15,182 nt of DNA from CAIYPH01 sp043744375 (GTDB lineage: Bacteria > Pseudomonadota > Alphaproteobacteria > Acetobacterales > Acetobacteraceae). Each line of letters begins with the position of its first letter. The stretch's first letter is position 1. The notes under the pieces are model-generated. The model saw only the letters and a program-made list of their open reading frames with translations, searched no databases and had not been told where the DNA came from. Shown piece after piece: positions 8,547 through 15,182 of this stretch. The translations under genes were made by a program, and so were the position numbers. The DNA lies in assembly GCA_043744375.1 (NCBI GenBank), contig JAYTUU010000146.1, positions 1-15,182 on the forward strand, read 5' to 3'.

Positions 8547-9520
8547 GCGACGCGATCAAGCTGGGGGTGGAAGCAGCGCAGCGCGTGGCCTTCGACCGGG
8601 GTGGTCTGCGGCGGATCGGCCGCGCAGGCGGCGTCGGCGCGCGGGCAACGGGTGCGGAAGGCGCAGCCGACCGGCAGATCGACGAGGGAAGGGGTCATGC
8701 CCGGAATCTGCGCCAGCCTCGTGCCGCGCTTGTTGCGGCTGGGCACGCTGCCGATCAGGCCATTGGTATAGGGGTGCATCGGCCGGTCCAGCACATCCGC
8801 CACCGTGCCGGTCTCCACGATGCGGCCGGCATACATCACCGCGATATCGTCGGCCAAACCGGCCACAACCGACAGATCATGCGTGATCCAGATCAGCGCC
8901 GTGCCGTTGTCGCGCGCGAGTTTCTGCACCTCGGCGAGGATTTGCGCCTGGATGGTCACGTCGAGCGCGGTGGTCGGTTCGTCGGCGACGATCAGGTCCG
9001 GCCGATGCAGCAACGCAATCGCGATCGCCACCCGCTGGCGCATGCCGCCCGAGAACTGGTGCGGATAGGCCGACAGCCGCTCCTCCGGGCTGGGAATGCC
9101 GACCATGCCCAGCGCATCGCGTGCCCGGTTGCGCGCCTCGGTGTTGGACACCTTGATGTGGGCATGCACGGTTTCCATCATCTGCGTATCGATCCGCAGC
9201 ACCGGATTGAGCGTCATCATCGGGTCCTGGAAGATCATCGCGATGCGGTTCCCCCGCAACGCCCGCTGCTCGGGCTCGGCCAGCGTCGTGATATCCTTGC
9301 CCTGAAACAGAATTTTTCCGGATACGATGCGCCCGGGCGGATCAACGAGGCCGATGATCGAGAACCCGGTTACCGACTTGCCCGAGCCGGACTCGCCAAC
9401 GAGCCCGAGCACCTTGCCGCGCCGGACGGTGAAAGAAACATCATCCACCGCCTTGACCACGCCGGCGCGGGTGTAGAAGTGCGTGCTGAGATTCCGCACG
9501 TCGAGCGTCAGGTCGCTCAT
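8543..9520 (-). CDS. Peptide-type ABC importer ATPase, first subunit (DppD/OppD-like)
   Basis: A 325-residue ABC ATPase. Motifs: Walker A GESGSGKS (42-49), Q-loop Q98 in MIFQDPMMTLNP, signature FSGGM (156-160), Walker B LIVADE (176-181) followed by PTTALDVT, and switch His214 (ITHD). The C-terminal region has CAFRTRCPRADAAC, the oligopeptide/dipeptide transporter extension, which in some relatives carries cysteines for a cluster. Start and stop both lie in ATGA overlaps with the neighbours (9517-9520 and 8543-8546). It should heterodimerise with the DppF-like subunit under the two permeases at the inner membrane. All catalytic motifs are canonical. Confidence 0.94.
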
Positions 9521-10422
9521 CGCTTCAGCCGCGGGTTCAGCACGTCACGCAACTGATCGCCGACCAGGTTGATGGCGATGATCGTCACCAGCAGGGCGAT
9601 GCCCGGATAGAACGAAATCCAGTATTTGCCCGAAAGCATATACTGATACCCGTTGGCGATCAGCAGCCCGAGCGACGGCTCGGTGATCGGCACGCCCAGA
9701 CCGAGAAAGCTCAGCGTCGCTTCCAGCGTGATGGCACGGGCGATCTGGATGGTGCCGATGACGATCAGTGGCGGCATGCAGTTCGGCAACAAATGCCGGA
9801 ACAGCAGGCGCCAGCGCGGCAAGGCCAGACATTCGGCGGCCTCGATATACTCCCGCCGCCGCTCCACCAGCGCCGCGCCGCGCGCGGTTCGGGCATAGCG
9901 CGCCCACTCCACCAGCACGATCGCCAGCATCACGTTCAGCACCCCCTTGCCGAGCACGGCGAGGATCATCAGCGCCATCAGGATGGCCGGAAACGACAAC
10001 TGCAAGTCCACCAGCCGCATGATCGCCGTCTCGATCCGGCCGCCGAAATACGCCGCGATCAGCCCGAGCGACGACCCCACCACCCCCGCGATGATCGCCG
10101 AGCCAACCCCGACGCCGAGCGAAATGCGCAGCCCGTAGATGATGCCCGACAGCATATCCCGCCCCTGGTCATCGGTCCCGAGCCAGAAAATCAGCCCCTC
10201 CGGCGATTTCGAACCCGGTGCCAGCCGGCCGTCCATGATGTCGAGCTGCGCCAGGTCATACGGGTTTTGCGGCGTGATCCATGGCGCCGCCAGGGCGAGC
10301 ACGGCGATCACCAGCACGATGACGAAGCCAAACACGGCCAGCCAGCTCTCGGCGAACTCGCGCACGAAGCGGCGGAACGGCGTATCCTCCTTCGGCGGGG
10401 CCGGCAACACGATGTCGCTCAT
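9517..10422 (-). CDS. ABC importer permease (DppC/OppC-like)
   Basis: A 301-residue inner membrane permease. A cytoplasmic N-terminus (MSDIVLPAPPKEDTPFRRF) leads to TM1 at about 28-48. The family landmark LGTDDQGRDMLSGIIYGLRISL (81-102) follows, with further TMs near 103-125, 145-170, 217-237 and 272-292. The ATPase-coupling EAA loop is EYIEAAECLALPRWRLLFRHLLPN (191-214). The start at 10422 is chosen because it gives the standard N-terminus and a 4-nt overlap with the preceding permease; a longer in-frame extension to 10587 is only antisense-like filler overlapping that gene. It pairs with the DppB-like permease to form the channel. Confidence 0.94.
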   Translation of the reverse strand: MSDIVLPAPPKEDTPFRRFVREFAESWLAVFGFVIVLVIAVLALAAPWITPQNPYDLAQLDIMDGRLAPGSKSPEGLIFWLGTDDQGRDMLSGIIYGLRISLGVGVGSAIIAGVVGSSLGLIAAYFGGRIETAIMRLVDLQLSFPAILMALMILAVLGKGVLNVMLAIVLVEWARYARTARGAALVERRREYIEAAECLALPRWRLLFRHLLPNCMPPLIVIGTIQIARAITLEATLSFLGLGVPITEPSLGLLIANGYQYMLSGKYWISFYPGIALLVTIIAINLVGDQLRDVLNPRLKR

Positions 10423-11393
10423 TCCCGGCCCTCCAGCCGCACCCGCGGATCCAGCACCGTGTACAGAAAATCGACGATCAGATTGACGGTGATGAACAGA
10501 AAAACGATCATCATCAAATACGCAACGATCACCGGGCGGTCGAGCACGTTGATGCTGTCGATGATCAGCTTGCCCATCCCCGGCCACGCGAACACGCTTT
10601 CCGTCACCACCGCGAACGCCACCGTGCTGCCGAATTCCAGCCCGATGACGGTCACGATCGGAATGAGGATGTTCTTCATCACGTGCACGAACACCACCCG
10701 CTCCGGGCTGAGCCCCTTCGCGCGGGCGAATTTCACATAGTCCATCGGCATGTTCTCGCGCACCCCCGCCCGCGTCAGCCGCAGCACCAGCGCGATATTC
10801 CCGAGCGCCAGATTGAGCGCCGGCATCGCCATATGCGCGAGACCATCACGCGTCAGGAACGACCATTGCACCCCGAACAGCAGCGCCGTCTCGCCCCGCC
10901 CCGTGCTCGGCAGCCAGCCCAGCTGCACGGCGAAAACCATGATCAGCATCAGCCCGACCCAGAAACTGGGCAGCGAGAACCCAAAAATCGAGCCCGCCAT
11001 GATCGCACGCCCCGCGATACTGTCCGGCCGCAACCCGGCATACAGCCCCAGCGGAATGCCCAGCACGATCGACAGCAGCACGGCGGTCACCGCGAGTTCC
11101 ATCGTCGCCGGCATGCGCTGTGCGATCAGCCGCAGTGCCGGCTCGTTGAACACGAAGCTCTTGCCGAGATCGCCATGCACGGCTCCCCACAGGAACCGCC
11201 CATACTGCTCCCACAGCGGCCGATCCAGCCCCAGCGCGATCACCGCCCGCGCCCGCTCCGCCTGGTCCGCATCCGGCGAGATCAGAATCTCCACCGGATC
11301 GCCAATGACATTGACGCCCAAAAACACAATGACCGTCATCGCAAGAATAACGAACATCGCCTGTATCAACCGGCGAAAAATCCAGGTCGTCAT
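10419..11393 (-). CDS. ABC importer permease (DppB/OppB-like)
   Basis: A 324-residue inner membrane permease beginning MTTWIFRRLIQAMFVILAMTV, the classic DppB/OppB start with TM1 at about 9-29. The periplasmic stretch contains LGLDRPLWEQYGRFLWGAVHGDLGKSF (54-80). Further TMs lie near 101-120, 132-157, 188-205, 246-266 and 290-312. The EAA loop FARAKGLSPERVVFVHVMKN (222-241) docks the ATPases. It is separated from the binding-protein gene by 58 nt that contain an A/T-rich palindrome (11401-11444), and it overlaps the next permease by 4 nt. No strong Shine-Dalgarno is seen just upstream of the ATG; the region is occupied by the palindrome arm. Confidence 0.94.
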   Translation of the reverse strand: MTTWIFRRLIQAMFVILAMTVIVFLGVNVIGDPVEILISPDADQAERARAVIALGLDRPLWEQYGRFLWGAVHGDLGKSFVFNEPALRLIAQRMPATMELAVTAVLLSIVLGIPLGLYAGLRPDSIAGRAIMAGSIFGFSLPSFWVGLMLIMVFAVQLGWLPSTGRGETALLFGVQWSFLTRDGLAHMAMPALNLALGNIALVLRLTRAGVRENMPMDYVKFARAKGLSPERVVFVHVMKNILIPIVTVIGLEFGSTVAFAVVTESVFAWPGMGKLIIDSINVLDRPVIVAYLMMIVFLFITVNLIVDFLYTVLDPRVRLEGRE

Positions 11394-11400
11394 ACGCGAT

Positions 11401-11447
11401 CCAAACGGGCAAGAGTTTTTTGTTTCTTTTTTGCAAAAAAGAAAGCG
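11401..11447 (-). repeat. Dispersed A/T-rich palindromic repeat between binding-protein and permease genes
   Basis: On the minus strand this is a perfect 22-nt palindrome of the form TTTCTTTTTTG/CAAAAAAGAAA (11423-11444), then CAAAAAACTCTTGCCCGTTTGG (11401-11422). Aligned to 4861-4904 it matches at 39 of 44 positions without gaps. It lacks the second CCAAACGGGTA base arm present at 4844. In the transporter operon it lies after the binding-protein stop and 8 nt before the permease ATG. It could lower permease expression relative to the binding protein, although it lacks a classical U-run. Confidence 0.8.
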
Positions 11448-11451
11448 CTTT

Positions 11452-13035
11452 TCATGGGTTTGCCGGCCGCAGGTCCATCACCCGCGTCTCCTCGTCGGCA
11501 CGAGGAACGTAGGCGAGGCCGGCGCGCATCGCCCAGATGTTCTTCTGTAAATGCAACGGGATCATCGCCACGTCCTCCATCGCCAGGCGCGTGGCCTCCA
11601 TCACCAGCTTCTCGCGGGCATCGTCGTCCGCCGTGTTCATCGCCTTGTCGATCAGCGCGTCGAAGGCCGGATTGGAGTAGCGCCCGCGGTTGGTCGCCCC
11701 CCAGCCCTTCGCCGGCGAGAAGGTGTAGAGCAGCGCGCGCAGCGGGTTGGACGCCTCGCTGAAGCCCCAGGCCAACAGGAAGGCGGAGAACTCCAGCTTG
11801 TTGGCGCGGCCGATATAGCTGGTCCAGGTCAGCGCTTCGACGGTGGTCTGCACCCCGATGCGCGACCACATCTGGCCGATCGCCTGGATGATCTTGCCGT
11901 CGTTGACGTAGCGGTCATTTGGGCCGTGCAACGTAATACGCAAGCCATTCGGAAAGCCCGCCTCGGCGAGCAGCGCCTTGGCACGCGCTACATCATAGGC
12001 CGTCGGCTCAAGCCCGGGCACGTAGCCCCACACGCCCTTGGTGACGAACTGCCCGGCGGCGTAGGCCGCGCCCTCCATCACCCGCTCGACAATGGCCGGC
12101 CGGTTGATGGCGATCGACAGCGCCTGGCGCACGCGCACATCCTTCAGCGGATTGGTGTCGAGCTTCTCCCCGTTCGGGCCGCTGATGAAGGTCGGCGTGC
12201 CCGCGCGGGAATGGTCGAGCCAGAGATAGACGATGCGCTGCGACGGCGTTTCCGCAATCGCCACCCGCTTATCCGCACGCAGCCGCGCGACATCGGCGGT
12301 CGGCACGAACTCGATCAGTTGCACATCCCCCGCCAGCAGCGCCGAGGTGCGCGCGCCGTCATTGGGGATGATGCGGATGGTGACGTTCTTCCAGTGCGGC
12401 TTGCCGCCCCACCAGGCGTCGTTGCGCTCCAGCTCGACACGCTCGCCGGCCCGATAATTGACCATGCGATAGGCGCCGGTGCCGATCGCGTGCTTGCCCG
12501 AGTTGAAATCCTCGGTCGCCGGATTGGGCCCGATCCCCTTGGGGATGATGAACACGTTGGTAAGGTCCGCCGGCAGCAGCGGATAGATGGCAGCGGTCTT
12601 CATTCGCACCGTGTAGGGGTCCGGCATCTCCATGCCGATCACGGTCTTGGTATAGATCGAGAAGCTGCCCGGCGAGTTCACCACGGTGGGCACGCGGGCA
12701 AAGGTGTAGGCGACGTCGGCGGCGGTGAAATCCGAGCCGTCGTGGAACTTCACGCCCTGGCGCAGCTTGAGTTCCCAGGTGGTGTCGTCGATCGGCTTCC
12801 ACGACAGCGCGAGGCCGGGAATGAGATTGTTTTGTGCGTCACGCTCGATCAGCCGGTCGTAGATATGGATATCGAGCGTCTCGTTCGGCGCGAAGGTATG
12901 GTAGTGCGGATCGGCGCTGGTTGGCGCCGAGGACATCGCCATGGTGACGGATTGCGCGTGCACCGCCGGCGCGAACACACCGGCGAAAGCCGCAACGCCG
13001 AATGCTGCGACTGCGGCCGCGAGGCGCATGGTCAT
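11452..13035 (-). CDS. ABC importer substrate-binding protein, family 5 (DppA/OppA-like)
   Basis: A 527-residue periplasmic solute-binding protein (SBP_bac_5). A signal peptide MTMRLAAAVAAFGVAAFAGV..APAVHA ends at about residue 27, followed by QSVTMAMSSAPTSADPHYHT. Family landmarks follow: IYDRLIERDAQNNLIPGLALSWKPIDDTTWELKLRQGVKFHDGSDFTAADVAYTF near the front, GTGAYRMVNYRAGERVELERNDAWWGG in the middle, and VRQALSIAINRPAIVERVMEGAA plus PLHLQKNIWAMRAGL toward the end. No lipobox cysteine is visible, so it should be a soluble periplasmic protein. The start at 13035 is set by AGGAG (13043-13047) at 7-nt spacing. It is first in the operon and defines its substrate, probably peptides or peptide-like compounds, but this family also binds other ligands. 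Confidence 0.94.
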   Translation of the reverse strand: MTMRLAAAVAAFGVAAFAGVFAPAVHAQSVTMAMSSAPTSADPHYHTFAPNETLDIHIYDRLIERDAQNNLIPGLALSWKPIDDTTWELKLRQGVKFHDGSDFTAADVAYTFARVPTVVNSPGSFSIYTKTVIGMEMPDPYTVRMKTAAIYPLLPADLTNVFIIPKGIGPNPATEDFNSGKHAIGTGAYRMVNYRAGERVELERNDAWWGGKPHWKNVTIRIIPNDGARTSALLAGDVQLIEFVPTADVARLRADKRVAIAETPSQRIVYLWLDHSRAGTPTFISGPNGEKLDTNPLKDVRVRQALSIAINRPAIVERVMEGAAYAAGQFVTKGVWGYVPGLEPTAYDVARAKALLAEAGFPNGLRITLHGPNDRYVNDGKIIQAIGQMWSRIGVQTTVEALTWTSYIGRANKLEFSAFLLAWGFSEASNPLRALLYTFSPAKGWGATNRGRYSNPAFDALIDKAMNTADDDAREKLVMEATRLAMEDVAMIPLHLQKNIWAMRAGLAYVPRADEETRVMDLRPANP

Positions 13036-13042
13036 TTGTGAG

Positions 13043-13047
13043 CTCCT
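13043..13047 (-). promoter_or_regulatory. Ribosome binding site of the binding-protein gene
   Basis: AGGAG on the minus strand, 7 nt before the ATG at 13035. It is the clearest Shine-Dalgarno in the transporter operon and decides between this ATG, an ATG two codons downstream and an in-frame ATG 10 codons upstream. Confidence 0.8.
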
Positions 13048-13090
13048 GTATCCCGCACCAAGCATAGCCGCAGCGTTGCCACCACGGCTA

Positions 13091-13112
13091 GGCTCAATAC
13101 GAGCCAGGGCTC
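13091..13112. promoter_or_regulatory. Short inverted repeats upstream of the transporter operon (possible operator)
   Basis: GGCTC-AATAC-GAGCC (13091-13105), followed by a further GGCTC (13108-13112) that can pair with the same GAGCC. It lies 56-77 bases upstream of the binding-protein start on the minus strand, between that gene and the composite repeat, where a promoter is expected. I cannot place a convincing -10/-35 pair. The arms are only 5 nt in GC-rich DNA, so chance is quite possible. Confidence 0.25.
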
Positions 13113-13125
13113 AGCAGGCAAGGAA

Positions 13126-13404
13126 AGGCAAGCGCGCCTCCGGCGGCGTCGTGCGCAGCGCGCAGTCGCGCGACGGGGCATGCCCCTTTGATCCCCCCGA
13201 CTTCTTGCGGCTGGATAGACAGCCTTCGGTTGATCCCCTCTTCCTTGCTTGCGCCGCAGGCAATCGACTTTGCAAATCGCGAGGGGGCTTCGCCAGTGAA
13301 TGCGGCGAGATCGAGGGGGCTTAACGTAAGGCCATCGATCCAGCCGCAAGCAGTCGCGGGATCCAAGGGCCACTGGCCCTTGGCCGCCGGAGGCGCGCTC
13401 GCCT
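13126..13404. repeat. Composite inverted repeat, copy 2
   Basis: Outer arms 13126-13147 (AGGCAAGCGCGCCTCCGGCG and two more bases) and 13383-13404 match as inverted repeats at 21 of 22 positions. Inner arms 13204-13216 and 13338-13350 (CTTGCGGCTGGAT and complement) match perfectly over 13 nt. Small hairpins: GGGGCATGCCCC at 13175-13186 and a 10-bp stem with 1-nt loop at 13363-13383 (CCAAGGGCCA/TGGCCCTTGG). Positions 13247-13268 are identical over 22 nt to 7391-7412 in copy 1. It fills most of the 387-base gap between the helicase and the binding-protein gene, and one end is 18 nt after the helicase stop. I see no gene in this gap; open frames through it are repeat-encoded. Confidence 0.85.
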
Positions 13405-13422
13405 TCTTCGCTTACCTGCCGC

Positions 13423-14580
13423 TCAGGCCGCTTTGGCCATCCGGCTCGGAATGCCCATCGCCGGCACGCGGGTGCGGGTGAGTTTCTCGATCCCTTTCAG
13501 GAACGGGCGCTCATCGCCCGCGCACAGGCTGATCGCCATGCCGCTCGCCCCGGCGCGCGCGGTGCGGCCGATGCGGTGGACATAGCTCTCGGGCACGTTC
13601 GGCAGGTCGTAGTTGATGACGTGGCTGACGCCGTCCACATCGATGCCGCGGGCCGCGATGTCGGTGGCGATCAGCACGCGGGTATTGCCGCTGCGGAAAT
13701 CCGCCAGCGCCCGCTCGCGCTGCGGCTGGCTCTTGTTGCCATGGATGGCGGCGGCCGGCATGCCGTTCTCCTCAAGGTATTTCACCACCTTGTCGGCGCC
13801 ATGCTTGGTGCGGGTGAACACGAGCGTGCGCCCCTTGGCGACGTCGCCGAGCAGATCGAACAGCACGCTGCGCTTCTGCGCGGCTTCGCAGAAGATCACC
13901 GCCTGCTCGACCTTTTCCACCGTGGTGGCGGCCGGCGTCACCGCGACATGCGCGGGATCGCGCAGCATGGTCGCCGCGAGCCCCGCGATCTCCTTCGGCA
14001 TCGTCGCCGAGAAGAACAGCGTCTGGCGCACGTGCGGCAGCTTCGCGATCACCTTCTTGACGTCGTGGATGAAGCCCATGTCGAGCATGCGATCGGCCTC
14101 GTCGAGGACGAACACCTCGAGCGGCCGCAGATCGACGAGGCCCTGCCCCATCAGATCGAGGAGACGACCGGGCGTCGCGACCAGGATGTCCATCCCGGAG
14201 CGCAGCGCCTGCTTCTGGGCGTCCATCCCGACGCCTCCGAAGATCACCGCGTTGCGGAGCGGCAGGTTCTTGCCGTAGGTCGTGAAGCTCTCGCCGATCT
14301 GCGACGCGAGCTCGCGCGTCGGGGTCAGGACGAGGCAACGGATCGGCCGCGTGCGGGTCGGGCCGTTGGACTTCTCGGTGAGGCGCTGCAGGATCGGCAG
14401 CGCGAACGCCGCCGTCTTGCCAGTGCCGGTCTGGGCGAGGCCCAGGAGGTCGCGGCCAGCGAGCACGTGCGGAATGGCGCGGACCTGGATCGGCGTCGGC
14501 TCGGTGTAGCCCTCAGCAGCAACGGCTGACATCAGCGGCGGGATCAGACCCAGTTCAGAAAACAACATCGGGGGCGACAT
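13423..14580 (-). CDS. rhlE: DEAD-box RNA helicase, RhlE-like
   Basis: A 385-residue ATP-dependent RNA helicase with all family motifs: Q motif GYTEPTPIQ (24-32), motif I AQTGTGKT (49-56), Ia PTRELAS (87-93), TPGR (136-139), DEAD (160-163), SAT (191-193), FTRTKHGADK (255-264), motif V ATDIAARGID (305-314) and motif VI HRIGRTARAG (335-344). FGGVGMD, FTRTKHGA and AAIHGNKSQ place it nearest RhlE. It stops 41 residues after motif VI, so it is almost only the helicase core and lacks the long basic C-terminal tail many RhlE/CsdA-type proteins have. RhlE-type helicases act in ribosome maturation and RNA turnover. The ATG at 14580 lies 23 nt after the stop of the vWA gene; no strong Shine-Dalgarno is visible. 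MLFSELG at codon 5 is an alternative start. Confidence 0.94.
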   Translation of the reverse strand: MSPPMLFSELGLIPPLMSAVAAEGYTEPTPIQVRAIPHVLAGRDLLGLAQTGTGKTAAFALPILQRLTEKSNGPTRTRPIRCLVLTPTRELASQIGESFTTYGKNLPLRNAVIFGGVGMDAQKQALRSGMDILVATPGRLLDLMGQGLVDLRPLEVFVLDEADRMLDMGFIHDVKKVIAKLPHVRQTLFFSATMPKEIAGLAATMLRDPAHVAVTPAATTVEKVEQAVIFCEAAQKRSVLFDLLGDVAKGRTLVFTRTKHGADKVVKYLEENGMPAAAIHGNKSQPQRERALADFRSGNTRVLIATDIAARGIDVDGVSHVINYDLPNVPESYVHRIGRTARAGASGMAISLCAGDERPFLKGIEKLTRTRVPAMGIPSRMAKAA

Positions 14581-14603
14581 ACCACGGCCGCCGCCCGGGG
14601 GAA

Positions 14604-15182
14604 CTACTTCAGCTGCTTCTCGACAGTTGCCTTGACCTTGACGTCGAACCCGCCCTCGCCGCCGCCCTTGGCGCCCTGCTCCTTGAGGTACTCGTCGCGC
14701 TGCTTGGCCAGCTCACCGATCTCGGCCTGGGCCGCCTTGCGGGTCGCCACGCGGCGGTCGAGCTCGGCCTTGAGCTCCGGCTTCGCCATGCCGCGCATGT
14801 CGGCCGGCAGCTCTCCGTCCTTCACCGAGTCGACGTTCATCGCGCCGGTCGCATAGCCGCCGACGAGGTCGTCATCGGCGCGCTTGTCGGCCTTGCCGTA
14901 GTACGCGGCGCGGTCCGCCTGCGCGGCGGCCGGAGCCGCGGCAACCGAGCCCATCTTGGCCGCGTAGCGGCGGCGGGTGTCCTCGTCGCCGGCGATGATC
15001 GACGTGCTGTCGATCTTCGCGGACAGCTCGGCCATCTTCTGGTCGTACGGGGTCGCGATCTGCTGCACGCCGCCGTCCTGCTGGATCGACGAGAACTCGC
15101 CGCCACCGAGGCTCGCGATCTGCTGGAACGCCATCGCGGTCTCCTGATCGTGGCCCGCGCGGATCGTGTTGATGATGATCTG
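14604..15182 (-). CDS. von Willebrand factor A-type protein, C-terminal part (runs off right edge)
   Basis: The frame is open to the window edge; 192 codons are visible. The first visible residues, QIIINTIRAGHDQETAMAFQ then IASLGGGEFSSIQQDGGVQQIATPYD, match the last strand and helix of a vWA domain that ends in the common LGGGxFxSIxQDGGV motif. An ATG lies within this stretch but is an internal Met, so the gene starts beyond the window. After the domain comes a charged, Ala/Lys/Glu-rich helical tail (KPELKAELDRRVATRKAAQAEIGELAKQRDEYL) ending GGFDVKVKATVEKQLK, probably coiled-coil. Such proteins are usually exported or envelope-associated, but the N-terminus that would show this is missing. 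All visible Glu codons are GAG and all Lys codons are AAG. It ends 23 nt before the helicase and may be co-transcribed with it. Confidence 0.8.
   Translation of the reverse strand, partial: QIIINTIRAGHDQETAMAFQQIASLGGGEFSSIQQDGGVQQIATPYDQKMAELSAKIDSTSIIAGDEDTRRRYAAKMGSVAAAPAAAQADRAAYYGKADKRADDDLVGGYATGAMNVDSVKDGELPADMRGMAKPELKAELDRRVATRKAAQAEIGELAKQRDEYLKEQGAKGGGEGGFDVKVKATVEKQLK

Noticed and set aside
12941..13324. Plus-strand frame and overlapping minus-strand frames across the gap upstream of the binding-protein gene
   Set aside because: They run through the composite inverted repeat; similar peptides (VDCLRRK, QPQEVGGIKG-like) appear in frames through the copy at 7313-7515, so the similarity comes from the repeat and not from protein selection.

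Overview
The window is GC-rich, densely coded DNA that reads as an alphaproteobacterium, most likely of the Acetobacteraceae/Rhodospirillales type. The main evidence is the block hisS - prfA - prmC - DUF4167 gene, a DUF restricted mainly to Alphaproteobacteria, plus the strong C/G third-position bias and A/T-rich palindromes set in GC-rich intergenic DNA. The assignment is an inference; no rRNA or tRNA is present to confirm it.

Layout. (1) 1-48: the first 16 codons of a leftward gene for an exported protein, divergent from what follows. (2) 113-3888 (+): histidyl-tRNA synthetase, peptide chain release factor 1, the methyltransferase that modifies release factors, and a DUF4167 protein with an 18-glycine run. 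This is a housekeeping translation block; hisS/prfA overlap by 4 nt. (3) 3889-4855 (+): a small ORF with a good ribosome binding site, then an NAD(P)-dependent sugar epimerase/dehydratase-like protein. (4) 4844-4904: a long imperfect palindrome between convergent genes; each arm also encodes the last residues (Pro-Asn-Gly-stop) of the gene entering it. (5) 4893-7249 (-): two overlapping GT-B/GT4-type glycosyltransferases, probably for a surface polysaccharide. (6) 7313-7515: a composite inverted repeat. (7) 7527-13035 (-): a complete peptide-type ABC importer operon in the order binding protein, permease, permease, ATPase, ATPase. The last four genes are each joined by 4-nt ATGA overlaps. A second copy of the palindrome family from (4) sits between the binding protein and the first permease. 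(8) 13126-13404: a second composite inverted repeat, related to (6). (9) 13423-15182 (-): an RhlE-like DEAD-box RNA helicase, preceded by the C-terminal part of a von Willebrand factor A-type protein that runs off the right edge.

How it works together. The genes form independent modules: translation, surface glycan, solute uptake, RNA remodelling plus a vWA protein. I do not see a defence system, phage, CRISPR array, toxin-antitoxin pair or obvious new multigene system. The least explained content is non-coding: two families of dispersed inverted repeats at gene ends. One (44-nt unit, 39/44 identical between copies) occurs at 4861-4904 and 11401-11444. The other (two large composite repeats sharing a 22-nt identical core) occurs at 7313-7515 and 13126-13404, and in both cases one end lies just after the stop codon of a leftward gene.
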